From Leptodactylus fallax (taxonomy: Eukaryota > Chordata > Amphibia > Anura > Leptodactylidae): DNA of 64,000 bases. The stretch spans positions 930,001-994,000 of the forward strand of contig CAMRHE010000133.1 in the NCBI GenBank assembly GCA_947044405.1, written 5' to 3'. A program made the translations under genes and the position numbers. The notes beneath the pieces are model-generated. The model did not search any database. It worked only from the letters and a program-made list of their open reading frames with translations, and had not been told where the DNA came from. Shown piece by piece: positions 43,901 to 57,785 of the stretch. The first letter of the stretch is position 1. Each line of letters starts with the position of its first letter.

Positions 43901-44548
43901 CGCACAGGAGAGAGGACAGATCCTCTATATACTACACCACACAGGAGAGAGGACAGATCCTCTATATACTACACCACACAGGACAGATCCTCTATATACT
44001 ACACCACACAGGAGAGATCCTCTATATACTACACCACACAGGAGAGAGGACAGATCCTATATATACTACACCACACAGGAGAGAGGACAGATCTTCTATA
44101 TACTACACAGGAGAGTGGACAGATCCTCTATATACTACACCACACAGGAGAGAGGACAGATCCTCTATATACTACACCGCACAGGAGAGAGGACAGATCC
44201 TCTATATACTACACCACACAGGAGAGAGGACAGATCTTCTATATACTACACAGGAGAGAGGACAGATCCTCTATATACTACACCACACAGGAGAGAGGAC
44301 AGATCCTCTATATACTACACCGCACAGGAGAGAGGACAGATCCTCTATATACTACACCACACAGGAGAGATCCTCTATATACTACACCACACAGGAGAGA
44401 TCCTCTATATACTACACCACACAGGACAGATCCTCTATATACTACACCACACAGGAGAGAGGACAGATCCTCTATATACTACACCACACAGGACACAGGA
44501 CAGATCCTCTATATACTACACCACACAGGAGAGATCCTCTATATACTA

Positions 44549-46115
44549 CAGTCATGGCCAAAAGTTTTGAGAATGACACAAATATTCTATTTTCACATGA
44601 TCTGCTGCCCTCTGGTTTTTATGTGTGTTTGTCAGATGTTTTTATCACATACAGAAATAGAATTGCATTCATATTATGAGTAACAGAAGCTTATATTGAC
44701 AGTTAGAATGAGTTAATGCAGCAAGTCAATATTTGCAGTGTTGACCCTTCTTCTTCAGGACCTCTGCAATTCTCCCTGGCATGCTCTCAATCAACTTCTG
44801 GACCAAATCCTGACTGATAGCAGTCCATTCTTGCAGAATCAATGCTTTAATTTTGTCTGAATTTGTTGGTTTTTGTTTGTCCACCCGTCTCTTGATGATT
44901 GACCACAAGTTCTCAATGGGATTAAGATCTGGGGAGTTTCCAGGCCATGGACCCAAAATCTCTATGTTTTGTTCCCTGAGCCATTTAGTTATCACCTTTG
45001 CTTTATGGCAAGGTGCTCCATCATGCTGGAAAAGGCATTGTTGAGCGCCAAACTGCTCTTGGACGGTTGGGAGAAGTTGCTCTTGGAGGACATTCTGGTA
45101 CCATTCTTTATTCATGGCTGTGTTTTTAGGCAAGACTGTGAGAGAGCCGATTCCCTTGGCTGAGAAGCAACCCCACACATGAATGGTTTCGGGATGCTTT
45201 ACAGTTGGCATGAGACAAGACTGGTGGTAGCGCTCACCTCTTCTTCTCCGAATAAGCTGTTTTCCAGATGTTCCAAACAATCGAAAAGGGGATTCATCAG
45301 AGAAGATGACTTTACCTCAGTCCTCAGCAGTTCACTCCCTGTACCTTTTGCAGAATATCAGTCTGTCCCTGATGTTTTTTCTGGAGAGAAGTGGCTTCTT
45401 TGTTGCACTCCTTGAGACCAGGCCTTGCTCCAAGAGTCTCCGCCTCACAGTGCGTGCAGATGCACTCACACCTGCCTGCTGCCATTCCTCAGCAAGCTCT
45501 GCACTGCTGGTAGCCCGATCCCGCAGCTGAAACACTTTTAAGAGACGGTCCTGCCGCTTGCTGGTCTTTCTTGGGCGCCCTGGAGCCTTTTTGGCACCAA
45601 TGGAACCTCTCTCCTTGAAGTTCTTGATGATGCGATAGATTGTTGACTGAGGTGCAATCTTTCTAGCTGCAATACTCTTCCCAGTTAGGCCATTTTTGTG
45701 CAGTGCAATGATGACTGCACGTGTTTCTTTAGAGATAACCATGGTTAACAGAAGAGAAACAATGATGGCAAGCACCAGCCTCCTTTTAAAGTGTCCAGTG
45801 GTGTCATTCTTACTTAATCATGACAGATTGATCTCCAGCCCTGTCCTCATCAACACCCACACCTGTGTTAATGGAGCAATCACTGAAACGATGTTAGGTG
45901 GTCCTTTTAAGGCAGGGCTGCAATGATGTTGAAATGTGTTTTGGGGGATAAAGTTCATTTTCTAGGCAAATATTGACTTTGCAAGTAATTGCTGTTAAGC
46001 TGATCACTTTTTATAACATTCTGGAGAATATGCAAATTGCCATTAGAAAAACTGAAGCAGTAGACTTTGTAAAAATTAATATTTGTATCATTCTCAAAAC
46101 TTTTGGCCATGACTG
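44549..46115 (-). mobile_element. Tc1-like transposon (element 3), inside the giant minisatellite
   Basis: TA at 44547-44548 and 46116-46117. The ends CAGTCATGGCCAAAAG and its inverse pair for about 38 bp. An internal GCAAGTCAATATTTGC near 44723 and its inverse near 45965 make an inverted-repeat/direct-repeat style terminus. Removing the insert restores a normal array unit (ATATACTACACCACAC). Confidence 0.95.
44726..45742 (-). pseudogene. Tc1-like transposase with two TGA stops
   Basis: The DDE transposase starts MVISKETRAVIIALHKNG at 45742. The N-terminal helix-turn-helix is followed by APGRPRKTSKRQ, then SASARTVRRRLLEQGL. The frame is open except for TGA at 45332-45334 and at 45317-45319, where the family has tryptophan (reading RE, stop, TAED, stop, GKVIFSDE). 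Both look like TGG to TGA changes. Catalytic residues D in FSDES, D in FQHDGAPCH and E in SPDLNPIENLW are all present. The C-terminus is KKKGQHCKY at 44726. No frameshift was seen over about 338 codons. Confidence 0.93.
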
Positions 46116-49100
46116 TACACCACACAGGAGAGAGGACAGATCCTCTATATACTGCACCACACAGGAGAGATCCTCTATATACTACACCACACAGGAGAGA
46201 GGACAGATCCTCTATATACTGCACCACACAGGAGAGATCCTCTATATACTACACCACACAGGAGAGAGGACAGATCCTCTATATACTACACCACACAGGA
46301 GAGAGAGGACAGATCCTCTATATACTACACCACACAGGAGAGAGGACAGATCCTCTATATACTACATCACACAGGAGAGAGGACAGATCCTCTATATACT
46401 ACACTACACAGGACAGATCCTCTATATACTACACCACACAGGACAGATCCTCTATATACTACACCACACAGGAGAGATCCTCTATATACTACACCACACA
46501 GGAGAGAGGACAGATCCTCTATATACTACATCACACAGGAGAGAGGACAGATCCTCTATATACTACACTACACAGGACAGATCCTCTATATACTACACCA
46601 CACAGGACAGATCCTCTATATACTACACCACACAGGAGAGATCCTCTATATACTACACCACACAGGAGAGAGGACAGATCCTCTATATACTACACCACAC
46701 AGGAGAGAGAGGACAGATCCTCTATATACTACACCACACAGGAGAGAGGACAGATCCTCTATATACTACACCACACAGTAGAGAGGACAGATCCTCTATA
46801 TACTACACCGCACAGGAGAGAGGACAGATCCTCTATATACTACACCACACAGGAGAGAGGACAGATCCTCTATATACTACACTACACAGGACAGATCCTC
46901 TATATACTACACCACACAGGACAGATCCTCTATATACTACACCACACAGGAGAGAGGACAGATCCTCTATATACTACACCACACAGGAGAGAGGACAGAT
47001 CCTCTATATACTACACCACATAGGAGAGAAGACAGATCCTCTATATACTACACCGCACAGGAGAGAGGACAGATCCTCTATATAGTACACCGCACAGGAG
47101 AGATCCTCTATATACTACACCACACAGGAGAGATCCTCTATATACTACACCACACAGGAGAGATCCTCTATATACTACACCACACAGGAGAGAGGACAGA
47201 TCCTCTATATACTACACCGCACAGGAGAGAGGACAGATCCTCTATATACTACACCATACAGGAGAGAGGACAGATCCTCTATATACTACACCACACAGGA
47301 GAGAGGACAGAACCTCTATATACTACACCACACAGGAGAGATCCTCTATATACTACACCACACAGGAGAGAGGACAGATCCTCTATATACTACACCACAC
47401 AGGAGAGAGAGGACAGATCCTCTATATACTACACAGGAGAGAGAGGACAGATCCTCTATATACTACACCGCACAGGAGAGAGAGGACAGATCCTCTATAT
47501 ACTACACCACACAGGAGAGAGAGGACAGATCCTCTATATACTACACAGGAGAGAGAGGACAGATCCTCTATATACTACACCGCACAGGAGAGAGAGGACA
47601 GATCCTCTATATACTACACCGCACAGGAGAGAGAGGACAGATCCTCTATATACTATACCACACAGGACAGATCCTCTATACACTACACCACACAGGAGAT
47701 AGGACAGATCCTCTATATACTACGCCACACAGGAGAGAGGACAGATCCTCTATATACTACACCACACAGGAGAGAGGACAGATCCTCTATATACTACACC
47801 ACACAGGACATATCCTCTATATACTACACCACACAGGAGAGCGCACAGATCCTCTATATACTACATCACACAGGAGAGAGATGACAGATCCTCTATATAC
47901 TACATCACACAGGAGAGAGATGACAGATCCTCTATGTACTACACCACACAGGACACAGGACAGATCCTCTATATACTACACCACACAGGACAGAGGACAG
48001 GTCCTCTATATACTACACCGCACAGGAGAGAGGACAGATCCTCTATATACTACACCGCACGGGAGAGAGGACAGATCCTCTATATACTACACCATACAGG
48101 AGAGAGGACAGATCCTCTATATACTACACCACACAGGAGAGAGGACAGATCCTCTATATACTACACCACACAGGACAGATCCTCTATATACTACACCACA
48201 CAGGAGAGAGGACAGATCCTCTATATACTACACCACACAGGAGAGAGGACGGATCCTCTATATACTACACCACACAGGAGAGAGGACAGATCCTCTATAT
48301 ACTACACCACACAGGAGAGATCCTCTATATACTACACCACACAGGAGAGAGGACAGATCCTCTATATACTACACCACACAGGACAGATCCTCTATATACT
48401 ACACCACACAGGAGAGAGGACAGATCCTCTATATACTACACCACACAGGACAGATCCTCTATATACTACACCGCACAGGAGAGAGGACAGATCCTCTATA
48501 TACTACACCGCACAGGACAGATCCTCTATATACTACACCACACAGGAGAGAGGACAGATCCTCTATATACTACACCACACAGGAGAGAGGACAGATCCTC
48601 TATATACTACACCACACAGGAGAGAGGACAGATCCTCTATGTACTACACCACACAGGAGAGATCCTCTATATACTACACCACACAGGAGAGAGGACAGAT
48701 CCTCTATATACTACACCACACAGGAGAGAGGACAGATCCTCTATATACTACACCACACAGGAGAGATCCTCTATATACTACACCACACAGGAGAGGGGAC
48801 AGATCCTCTATATACTACACCACACAGGAGAGATCCTCTGTATACTACACCACACAGGAGAGAGGACAGATCCTCTATATACTACACCACACAGGACAGA
48901 TCCTCTATATACTACACCACACAGGAGAGGGGACAGATCCTCTATATACTACACCACACAGGAGAGATCCTCTATATACTACACCACACAGGACAGATCC
49001 TCTATATACTACACCACACAGGAGAGAGGACAGATCCTCCATATACTACACTGCACAGGAGAGAGGACAGATCCTCTATATACTACACCACACAGGAGAG

Positions 49101-52100
49101 AGGACAGATCCTCTATATACTACACCACACAGGAGAGAGGACAGATCCTCCATATACTACACCGCACAGGAGAGAGGACAGATCCTCTATATAGTACACC
49201 ACACAGGACAGATCCTCTATATACTACACCACACAGGAGAGAGAACAGATCCTCTATATACTACACCACACAGGAGAGATCCTCTATATACTACACCACA
49301 CAGGAGAGAGGACAGATCCTCTATATACTACACCACAGATGAGAGAGGACAGATCCTCTATATACTACACCACACAGGAGAGAGGACAGATCCTCTATAT
49401 ACTACACCACACAGGACAGATCCTCTATATACTACACCACACAGGAGAGAGGACAGATCCTCTATATACTACACCACACAGGAGAGAGGACAGATCCTCT
49501 ATATACTACACCACACAGGAGAGAGGACAGATCCTCTATATACTACACCACACAGGACAGATCCTCTATATACTACACCACACAGGACAGATCCTCTATA
49601 TACTACACCACACAGGACAGAGGACAGATCCTCTATATACTACACCACACAGGAGAGATCCTCTATATACTACACCACACAGGAGAGAGGACAGATCCTC
49701 TATATACTACACCACACAGGAGAGAGGACAGATCCTCTATATACTACACCACACAGGAGAGAGGACAGATCCTCCATATACTACACCACACAGGAGAGAG
49801 GACAGATCCTCTATATACTACACCACACAGGAGAGAGGACAGATCCTCTATATACTACACCACACAGGAGAGAGGAAAGATCCTCTATATACTACACCAC
49901 ACAGGACAGATCCTCTATATACTACACCACACAGGACAGATCCTCTATATACTACACCACACAGGACAGAGGACAGATCCTCTATATACTACACCACACA
50001 GGAGAGAGGACAGATCCTCTATATACTACACCACACAGGAGAGAGGACAGATCCTCTATATACTACACCACACAGGAGAGAGGACAGATCCTCTATATAC
50101 TACACCGCACAGGAGAGAGGACAGATCCTCTATATACTACACCGCACAGGACAGATCCTCTATATACTACACCACACAGAAGAGAGGACAGATCCTCTAT
50201 ATACTACATCACACAGAAGAGAGGACAGATCCTCTATATACTACACCACAGAGGAGAGAGGACAGATCCTCTATATACTACACCGCACAGTAGAGAGGAC
50301 AGATCCTCTATATACTACACCACACAGGAGAGATCCTCTATATACTACACCACACAGGAGAGAGGACAGATCCTCTATATACTACACCGCACAGGAGAGA
50401 GGACAGATCCTCTATATACTACACCACACAGGAGAACTGACAGATCCTCTATATACTACACCGCACAGGACAGATCCTCTATATACTACACCATACAGGA
50501 GAGAGGACAGATCCTCTATATACTACACCGCACAGGAGAGAGGACAGATCCTCTATATACTACACCACACAGGAGAACTGACAGATCCTCTATATACTAC
50601 ACCACACAGGACAGATCCTCTATATACTACACCACACAGGAGAGAGGACAGATCCTCTATATACTACACCACACAGGAGAGAGGACAGATCCTCTATATA
50701 CTACACCGCACGGGACAGATCCTCTATATACTACACCACACAGGGGAGAGGACAGATCCTCTATATACTACACCACACAGGAGAGATCCTCTATATACTA
50801 CACCACACAGGAGAGAGGACAGATCCTCTATATACTACACCGCACAGGACAGATCCTCTATATACTACACCGCACAGGACAGATCCTCTATATACTACAC
50901 CACACAGGAGAGAGGACAGATCCTCTATATACTACACCACACAGGAGAGAGGACAGTTCCTCTATATACTACACCGCACAGGAGAGATCCTCTATATACT
51001 ACACCACACAGGAGAGAGGACAGATCCTCTATATACTACACCACACAGGAGAGAGGACAGATCCTCTATATACTACACCACAGAGGAGAGAGGACAGATC
51101 CTCTATATACTAAACCGCACAGGAGAGAGGACAGATCCTCTATATACTACACCACACAGGACAGATCCTCTATATACTACACCACACAGGAAAGAGGACA
51201 GATCCTCTATATACTACACCACACAGGAGACAGGACAGATCGTCTATATACTACACCGCACAGGACAGATCCTCTATATACTACACCACACAGGAGAGAG
51301 GACAGATCCTCTATATACTACACCACACAGGAGAGAGGACAGATCCTCTATATACTACACCGCACAGGAGAGATCCTCTATATACTACACCACACAGGAG
51401 AGAGGACAGATCCTCTATATACTACACCACACAGGAGAGAGGACAGATCGTCTATATACTACACCGCACAGGAGAGATCCTCTATATACTACACCACACA
51501 GGAGAGAGGACAGATCCTCTATATACTACACCGCACAGGAGAGATCCTCTATATACTACACCACACAGGAGAGAGGACAGATCCTCTATATACTACACCA
51601 CACAGGAGAGAGTACAGATCCTCTATATACTACACCACACAGGAGAGAGGACAGATCCTCTATATACTACACCACACAGGACAGATCCTCTATATACTAC
51701 ACCACACAGGAGAGAGGACAGATCCTCTATATACTACACCACACAGGAGAGAGGACAGATCCTCTATATACTACACCGCACAGGAGAGATCCTCTATATA
51801 CTACACCACACAGGAGAGAGGACAGATCCTCTATATACTACACCACACAGGAGAGAGGACAGATCCTCTATATACTACACCGCACAGGAGAGAGGACAGA
51901 TCCTCTATATACTACACCGCACAGGAGAGAGGACAGATCCTCTATATACTACACAGGAGAGAAGACAGATCCTCTATATACTACACCACACAGGAGAGCC
52001 GACAGATCCTCTATATACTACACCGCACAGGAGAGAGATGACAGATCCTCTATATACTACACCACACAGGACAGATCCTCTATATACTACACCGCACGGG

Positions 52101-53714
52101 AGAGAGGACAGATCCTCTATATACTACACCACACAGGACAGATCCTCTATATACTACACCACACAGGAGAGAGGACAGATCCTCTATCTACTACACCACA
52201 CAGGAGAGAGGACGGATCCTCTATATACTACACCACACAGGAGAGAGGACAGATCCTCTGTATACTACACCACACAGGAGAGAGGACAGATCCTCTATAT
52301 ACTACACCACACAGGAGAGAGGACAGATCCTCTATATACTACACCACACAGGAGAGAGGACAGATCCTCTATATACTACACCACACAGGAGAGAGGACAG
52401 ATCCTCTATATACTACACCACAGAGGAGAGAGGACAGATCCTCTATATACTACACCACACAGGACAGATCCTCTATATACTACACCGCACGGGGAGAGAG
52501 GACAGATCCTCTATATACTACACCACACAGGACAGATCCTCTATATACTACACCACACAGGAGAGAGGACAGATCCTCTATATACTACACCACACAAGAG
52601 AGAGGACAGATCCTCTGTATACTACACCACACAGGAGAGAGGACAGATCCTCTATATACTACACCACACAGGAGAGAGGACAGATCCTCTGTATACTACA
52701 CCGCGCAGGAGAGAGATGACAGATCCTCTATATACTACACCACACAGGACAGATCCTCTATATACTACACCACACAGGACAGATCCTCTATATACTACAC
52801 CACACAGGAGAGAGGACAGATCCTCTATATACTACACCACACAGGAGAGAGGACAGATCCTCTGTATACTACACCACACAGGAGAGAGGACAGATCCTCT
52901 ATATACTACACCACACAGGACAGATCCTCTATATACTACACCACACAGGAGAGAGGACAGATCCTCTATATACTACACCACACGGGAGAGATCCTCTATA
53001 TACTACACCGCACAGGAGAGAGGACAGATCCTCTATATACTACACCGCACAGGACAGATCCTCTATATACTACACCACACAGGAGAGAGAGGACAGATCC
53101 TCTATATACTACACCACACAGGACAGATCCTATATATACTACACCGCACAGGAGAGAGAGGACAGATCCTCTATATACTACACCGCACAGGACAGATCCT
53201 CTATATACTACACCGCACAGGAGAGAGAGGACAGATCCTCTATATACTACACCACACAGGAGAGATGACAGATCCTCTATATACTACACCACACAGGAGA
53301 GAGGACAGATCCTCTATATACTACACCGCACAGGACAGATCCTCTATATACTACACCACACAGGAGAGAGGACAGATCCTCTATATACTACACCACACAG
53401 GAGAGAGGACAGATCCTCTTTATACTACACCGCACAGAAGAGAGGACAGATCCTCTATATACTACACCACACAGGAGAGATCCTCTATATACTACACCAC
53501 ACAGGACAGATCCTCTATATACTACACCACACAGGACAGATCCTCTATATACTACACCACACAGGAGAGATCCTCTATATACTACACCACACAGGGGAGA
53601 GAACAGATCCTCTATATACTACACCACACAGGAGAGATCCTCTATATACCACACCACACAGGAGAGAGGACAGATCCTCTATATACTACACCACACAGGA
53701 GAGATGATAGATCC

Positions 53715-54504
53715 AGTCTTTAGAAGTTCTGTATACTGGTTTTATCCTTTACAAAACATTCATAAATCAAATTTCAAGCAAGGTATAACCGGCAGAACAA
53801 CTATGTAAGTAGAGGCATTCAGGTAAACCACACAATCCCACTCTACAGCACATACCAATACATCACACAGACACGACAACACCAGCTCAAAAAGCCAAAA
53901 GCAAAAAGGAACTGAATGTCTGTTTACCAAGAGTATATGTAGCAAAGAGACATCAACATGGGTTTGTGGTGGGGTTGGAAGCCTCTGTAGGACTCCCCCT
54001 CCAGACTGACATTGCAATACTAGCAAACAAGAGGGAAACACTGGTGTTTATGTCACCTATGGGGTGTTGCTAGACCCTGAGAACTCCTGGGGTACAGTGA
54101 AACACCAATTATGGGGAGCATAGGTTGTTTTTTGCTGAGGAATAATAGGCAAAATTTATTCCGTACAATGAAGTATGCCTGTGACAGGCGGCATGGGTCT
54201 GATGGAGAGCTGCAGCATGGAACTGGCCTGGTCTGTGAGAATGGACTTGGGTTTGCCAGTAAGCTAATAATGAGATCCTGATGGATGGTCAACCACCTTC
54301 CTGTCGTCTTGACCTGCACCGGACTGGGTCAGCCAAATTGAAGATGCTCCTAACCATTCTATCTGAAGCTGGGCTGCGATCTGATGACAGATTCCCTTTA
54401 ACATAAGTTGTTCTTAGAGCATGTCGATACTATAACCAATACGCTTTGTGCCTTTAAGACGAGACTGTAGCCAATACGTTGTGTGCACCCAATAAACTGT
54501 TTGC
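53715..54504. other. Intergenic, possible LTR-like end
   Basis: 53715-54060 is AC-rich without motifs. 54400-54500 holds CCAATACG repeats and CCCAATAAACTG, a polyadenylation-type motif as in LTRs. No coding exon. Confidence 0.3.
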
Positions 54505-54790
54505 TATGCATAACCACCAAACTCTGTGCCTTTTAGAGACTCTGTAACCACCAAGCTTTGTACCTGTGACTGTAACCACCAAGCTTTGTACCTAACTGTG
54601 ACTGTAACCACCAAGCCTTGTAGCTTACTGGGACTGTAACCACCAAGCCTTGTACCTAACTATGACTGTAACCACCAAGCCTTGTACCTAACTGAGTCTG
54701 TAACCACCAAGCCTTGTATCTAACTGTGACTGTAACCACCAAACTTGTAGCTTATTGGGACTGTAACCACCAAGCAGTATGCATTTTACT
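54505..54790. repeat. 32-bp tandem repeat, about 9 copies
   Basis: The unit is GACTGTAACCACCAAGCC then TTGTACCTAACTGT, with an alternative TTGTAGCTTACTGG tail recurring. Confidence 0.85.
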
Positions 54791-55610
54791 GTAAGCATTG
54801 CACCACGTGTTTAATTAGGGCAAAATCCAAATTTACAGTTGTCTCTTCACTGGATTACCAGCAAGTGTGGCCCTGCAGTGGGGTTAAGGGCCAAGCACAG
54901 AACTCATCCTCTTCCCGTCATGATGTATATATTTACATAAGAATCAAATCTGGAGTAAATCCGCAATCCTTGCTAGTAATTGCACTTTAGCTGGGTTAGG
55001 CAGTTTTGGCACGCTATATATACTAGTCATTCTGGCTGTGTCAGTAGCATTTCAGGGATGAAGATGTACAAGGATATAGTGCTCATTAACTAAACATGGA
55101 TAATTAGAAGAAGTGACAGTAATGGCGTCTGCTAATTACCTCCCAGCTCCATATTGCTGCGCCCTGAGGCAGGACAGTGATGTACAGTGCTGGGGAGATG
55201 ACAAGGCACGTATTCCTAACCAATCTGAATAATTGCATTTCATTTCTAGAATACACAGTCTGCTATACTGTACGTTTCTCCACCATATCTTACCATAGAG
55301 CTGCTGAAAAGGGATAAGTTTATGAACATTGAGTTGTCATGGGACATGCAAAGAGAACGTCAAAAACAGCCTGACCCTTCAAAAGGGTTTTTACAAGACG
55401 TAGGAGATGCCATTAAAGATTGATAAGTGAAAGTCCGACCACTGGGTCTGCCACTGAACAGCAGAATTAAGAGGGATTCTTTGTGTATACAGACATAGCG
55501 CCATACATATAGAGGTGGCTGTGCCTGTAGACCACTCCCAAATGTGAGACAGTAAAATACTTTTTCCAAATCCTCCTGCGTGTGACATCATTGTATATTT
55601 TTATTTGAGG
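54791..55610. other. Low-copy-looking block; possible conserved non-coding DNA
   Basis: 54990-55260 contains ACATGGATAATTAGAAG and GTCTGCTAATTACCTCC (TAATTA-type homeodomain sites) and is without repeats. 55360-55600 looks repeat-derived. No exon is found. Confidence 0.3.
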
Positions 55611-55616
55611 GGCATT

Positions 55617-56205
55617 ATGCCTGTCCTATGAAATCATGGTGTGCATTATCCCTGTACTGTGACATCACCATTTGTATAATTATCCCCGTACTGTGACATC
55701 ACTGTGTTTATTATCCCTGTACTGTGACATCACTGTGTGTATTATCTCTGTACTGTGACATCACTGTGTTTATTATCCCTGTACTGTGACATCACTGTGT
55801 GTATTATCCCTGTACTGTGACATCACTGTATGTATTATCCCTGTACTGTGACATCATTGTGTTTATTATCTCTGTACTGTGACATCACTGTGTTTATTAT
55901 CCCTGTACTGTGACATCATTGTGTTTATTATCCCTGTACTGTGACATCACTGTGTTTATTATCCCTGTACTGTGACATCACTGTGTTTATTATCCCTGTA
56001 CTGTGACATCACTGTGTGTATTATCTCTGTACTGTGACATCACTGTGTGTATTATCCCTGTACTGTGACATCACTGTATGTATTATCCCTGTACTGTGAC
56101 ATCATTGTGTTTATTATCCCTGTACTGTGACATCACTGTGTGTATTATCCCTGTACTGTGACATCACTGTGTATTATACCTGTACTGTGACATCACTGAG
56201 TATTT
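55617..56205. repeat. 31-bp tandem repeat, about 19 copies
   Basis: The unit is CTGTACTGTGACATCACTG then TGTTTATTATCC, with TGTGT and TGTAT variants; ATCATTG and ATCTCTG substitutions recur in blocks. Confidence 0.9.
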
Positions 56206-57001
56206 TCCTGTTATTATACTAGATGAGTTGTACATTGACATTTGGAAGACCAAATTAATTATCTTTTTTCTGAATTTACTGCTAAATCTGTTCATATGGG
56301 AACCCTATTACAAGTTTTGCTATGCAGCCCCAGGTTACTTATTGCACTTCCTTTGGTTTTACTAAGGAGACGGGGTCCTAGGGGACATGGCCATTATATG
56401 GCCTTCAGTTTTAGCTTTAGAATGGAGACTACTACAATGTATACAAGTAAATGAAGGGTAGGCAGGATAGAAAGTTCCATATGTCAGACCTGTCAAGGCT
56501 TTACGGATGACTGTCATAAGAACCTCTGGGATAGAGCAAGTGATAAGTCAGGTAATAATGCCATAAAGCGAGTACAATAGCTGACCCTGGTGCAACATCC
56601 AGAATGGGTAACTTGTTCCTACAAGGAACAGACAGGCTCTATGTGGAGAAGAATAGACTTCATCCCAGCATAACAAATTGCACCGGTAGAAAATAAGTCA
56701 GGGCTTGCTAGTCACATAGCTATTCGTGGTGTGGGTTACAGCCTGCTGAATGGCGACATTTGTCTCCGTGCCCTGCTGATCTCCCTCAGGGAATGGGGAC
56801 TTTGTTGAGTTGTCGCTGGGTTAAATAAATATCTTGTATTGTTACTTTGATAGCGTTGTATACCGCTGTATAGCCGGCGTGTTTGTGGTCTGATGGCAGG
56901 TGAAAAGGTAAATGTGACAATGGGAGAGAAGGAAGTGGGGCAGTGTATAAGACTCAAAGAAATTTACTGAGCTGTCAAGTATTGTACGTACAAAGATACT
57001 G

Positions 57002-57003
<2 letters not shown>
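56206..57003. other. Probable retroelement-derived spacer
   Basis: 56730-56860 has CTGCTGATCTCCCTCAGGG and GGGTTAAATAAATATC, an LTR-like end. The rest shows no exon with splice sites. Confidence 0.3.

Positions 57004-57047
<44 letters not shown>
57004..57047. repeat. TA dinucleotide microsatellite
   Basis: About 22 TA units, perfect. Confidence 0.95.
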
Positions 57048-57084
57048 TATTTTCTTTCTAAAAGCCAAATGAATCAGTTTCTGT

Positions 57085-57785
57085 TTTAGGGGCTGCAGAG
57101 GGGAGGGTTTGTTCCTCTGTATCTGGTAGACTTGCCCAAAATTGTAACTCTTTATACCCTCATTCATTTGATGTCTAATGTTCATATGCAAAAGGCGCCG
57201 TGAAAGACTGCAGAGGGGAGGGCTTGTTTGTCTTTGTCTAGTAGACTTGCCCAAAATTGCAATGCTTTATACCCTCATTCATTCAATATCTATTCATGAT
57301 ATGCGAATGTCTCCATAATAGGCTGCAGAGGGGAGGGCTTGTTCCTCCGTATCTAGTAGACTTTCCCAAAATTTCAACGCTTTATACCCTCATTCATTCA
57401 ATGTCTAATGTTGATATTTGGAAGTCACCTTAAGAGGTTGCAGAGGGGAAGGCTTGTTCCTCTGTATCTAGTAGACTTTCCCAAAATTGTAACACTTTAT
57501 AACCTCAATCAATGTCTAATGATGATATGTGAAAGTCGCAGTAAGAGGCTGCAGAGGGGAGGGCTTGTTCCTCTGTATCTAGTAGACTTTCCCAAAATTG
57601 TAACATTTTATACCCTCATTCATTCATTCAATGTCTAATGATGATATGTGAAGGTTGCGGTAAGAGGCTGTAGAGGGGAGGGCTTGTTCCTCTGTATCTA
57701 GTAGACTTTCCCAAAATTGTAACACTTTATGCCCTCATTCATTCAATGTCTAATGTTGATATGTGAAAGTCGCCGTAAGAGGTCC
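57085..57785. repeat. About 115-bp tandem repeat, 6 copies
   Basis: Each unit contains GCTGCAGAGGGGAGGGCTTG, TTCCTCTGTATCTAGTAGAC, CCCAAAATTGTAAC and TATACCCTCATTCATTCAATG. The copies are diverged by 5-15% and vary in length by a few bases. Confidence 0.9.

Larger units (their letters stand above)
40936..53714. repeat. Giant minisatellite (about 11.2 kb of repeat), 37- and 30-bp units
   Basis: The common unit is CTCTATATACTACACCACAC followed by AGGAGAGAGG and ACAGATC (37 bp). Shorter forms lose GAGAGAG or the ACACC block (30 and 32 bp), and a 39-bp form gains GA. Variant bases include CACCGCAC, ATGACAG and ACATCACAC. It is interrupted only by a Tc1-like element. The plus strand has no stop codon in any frame of the standard units, so open frames reach 1165 codons (LYILHHTGERTDP and its two frame-shifted forms in rotation). 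The minus strand carries TAG in every unit. Nothing suggests translation. Confidence 0.97.

Noticed and set aside
41182..44679. A 1165-codon open frame, with others of 306-1059 codons between 46.0 and 53.7 kb
   Set aside because: They consist of the 30/37-bp minisatellite read in rotating frames; the plus strand happens to lack stop codons in all three frames. No start context, codon structure or domain supports a protein.
54400..54500. An endogenous retrovirus LTR (AATAAACTG motif)
   Set aside because: Only a polyadenylation-like motif is present, with no paired LTR, primer-binding site or coding remnants, so it was left as a possible LTR-like end only.
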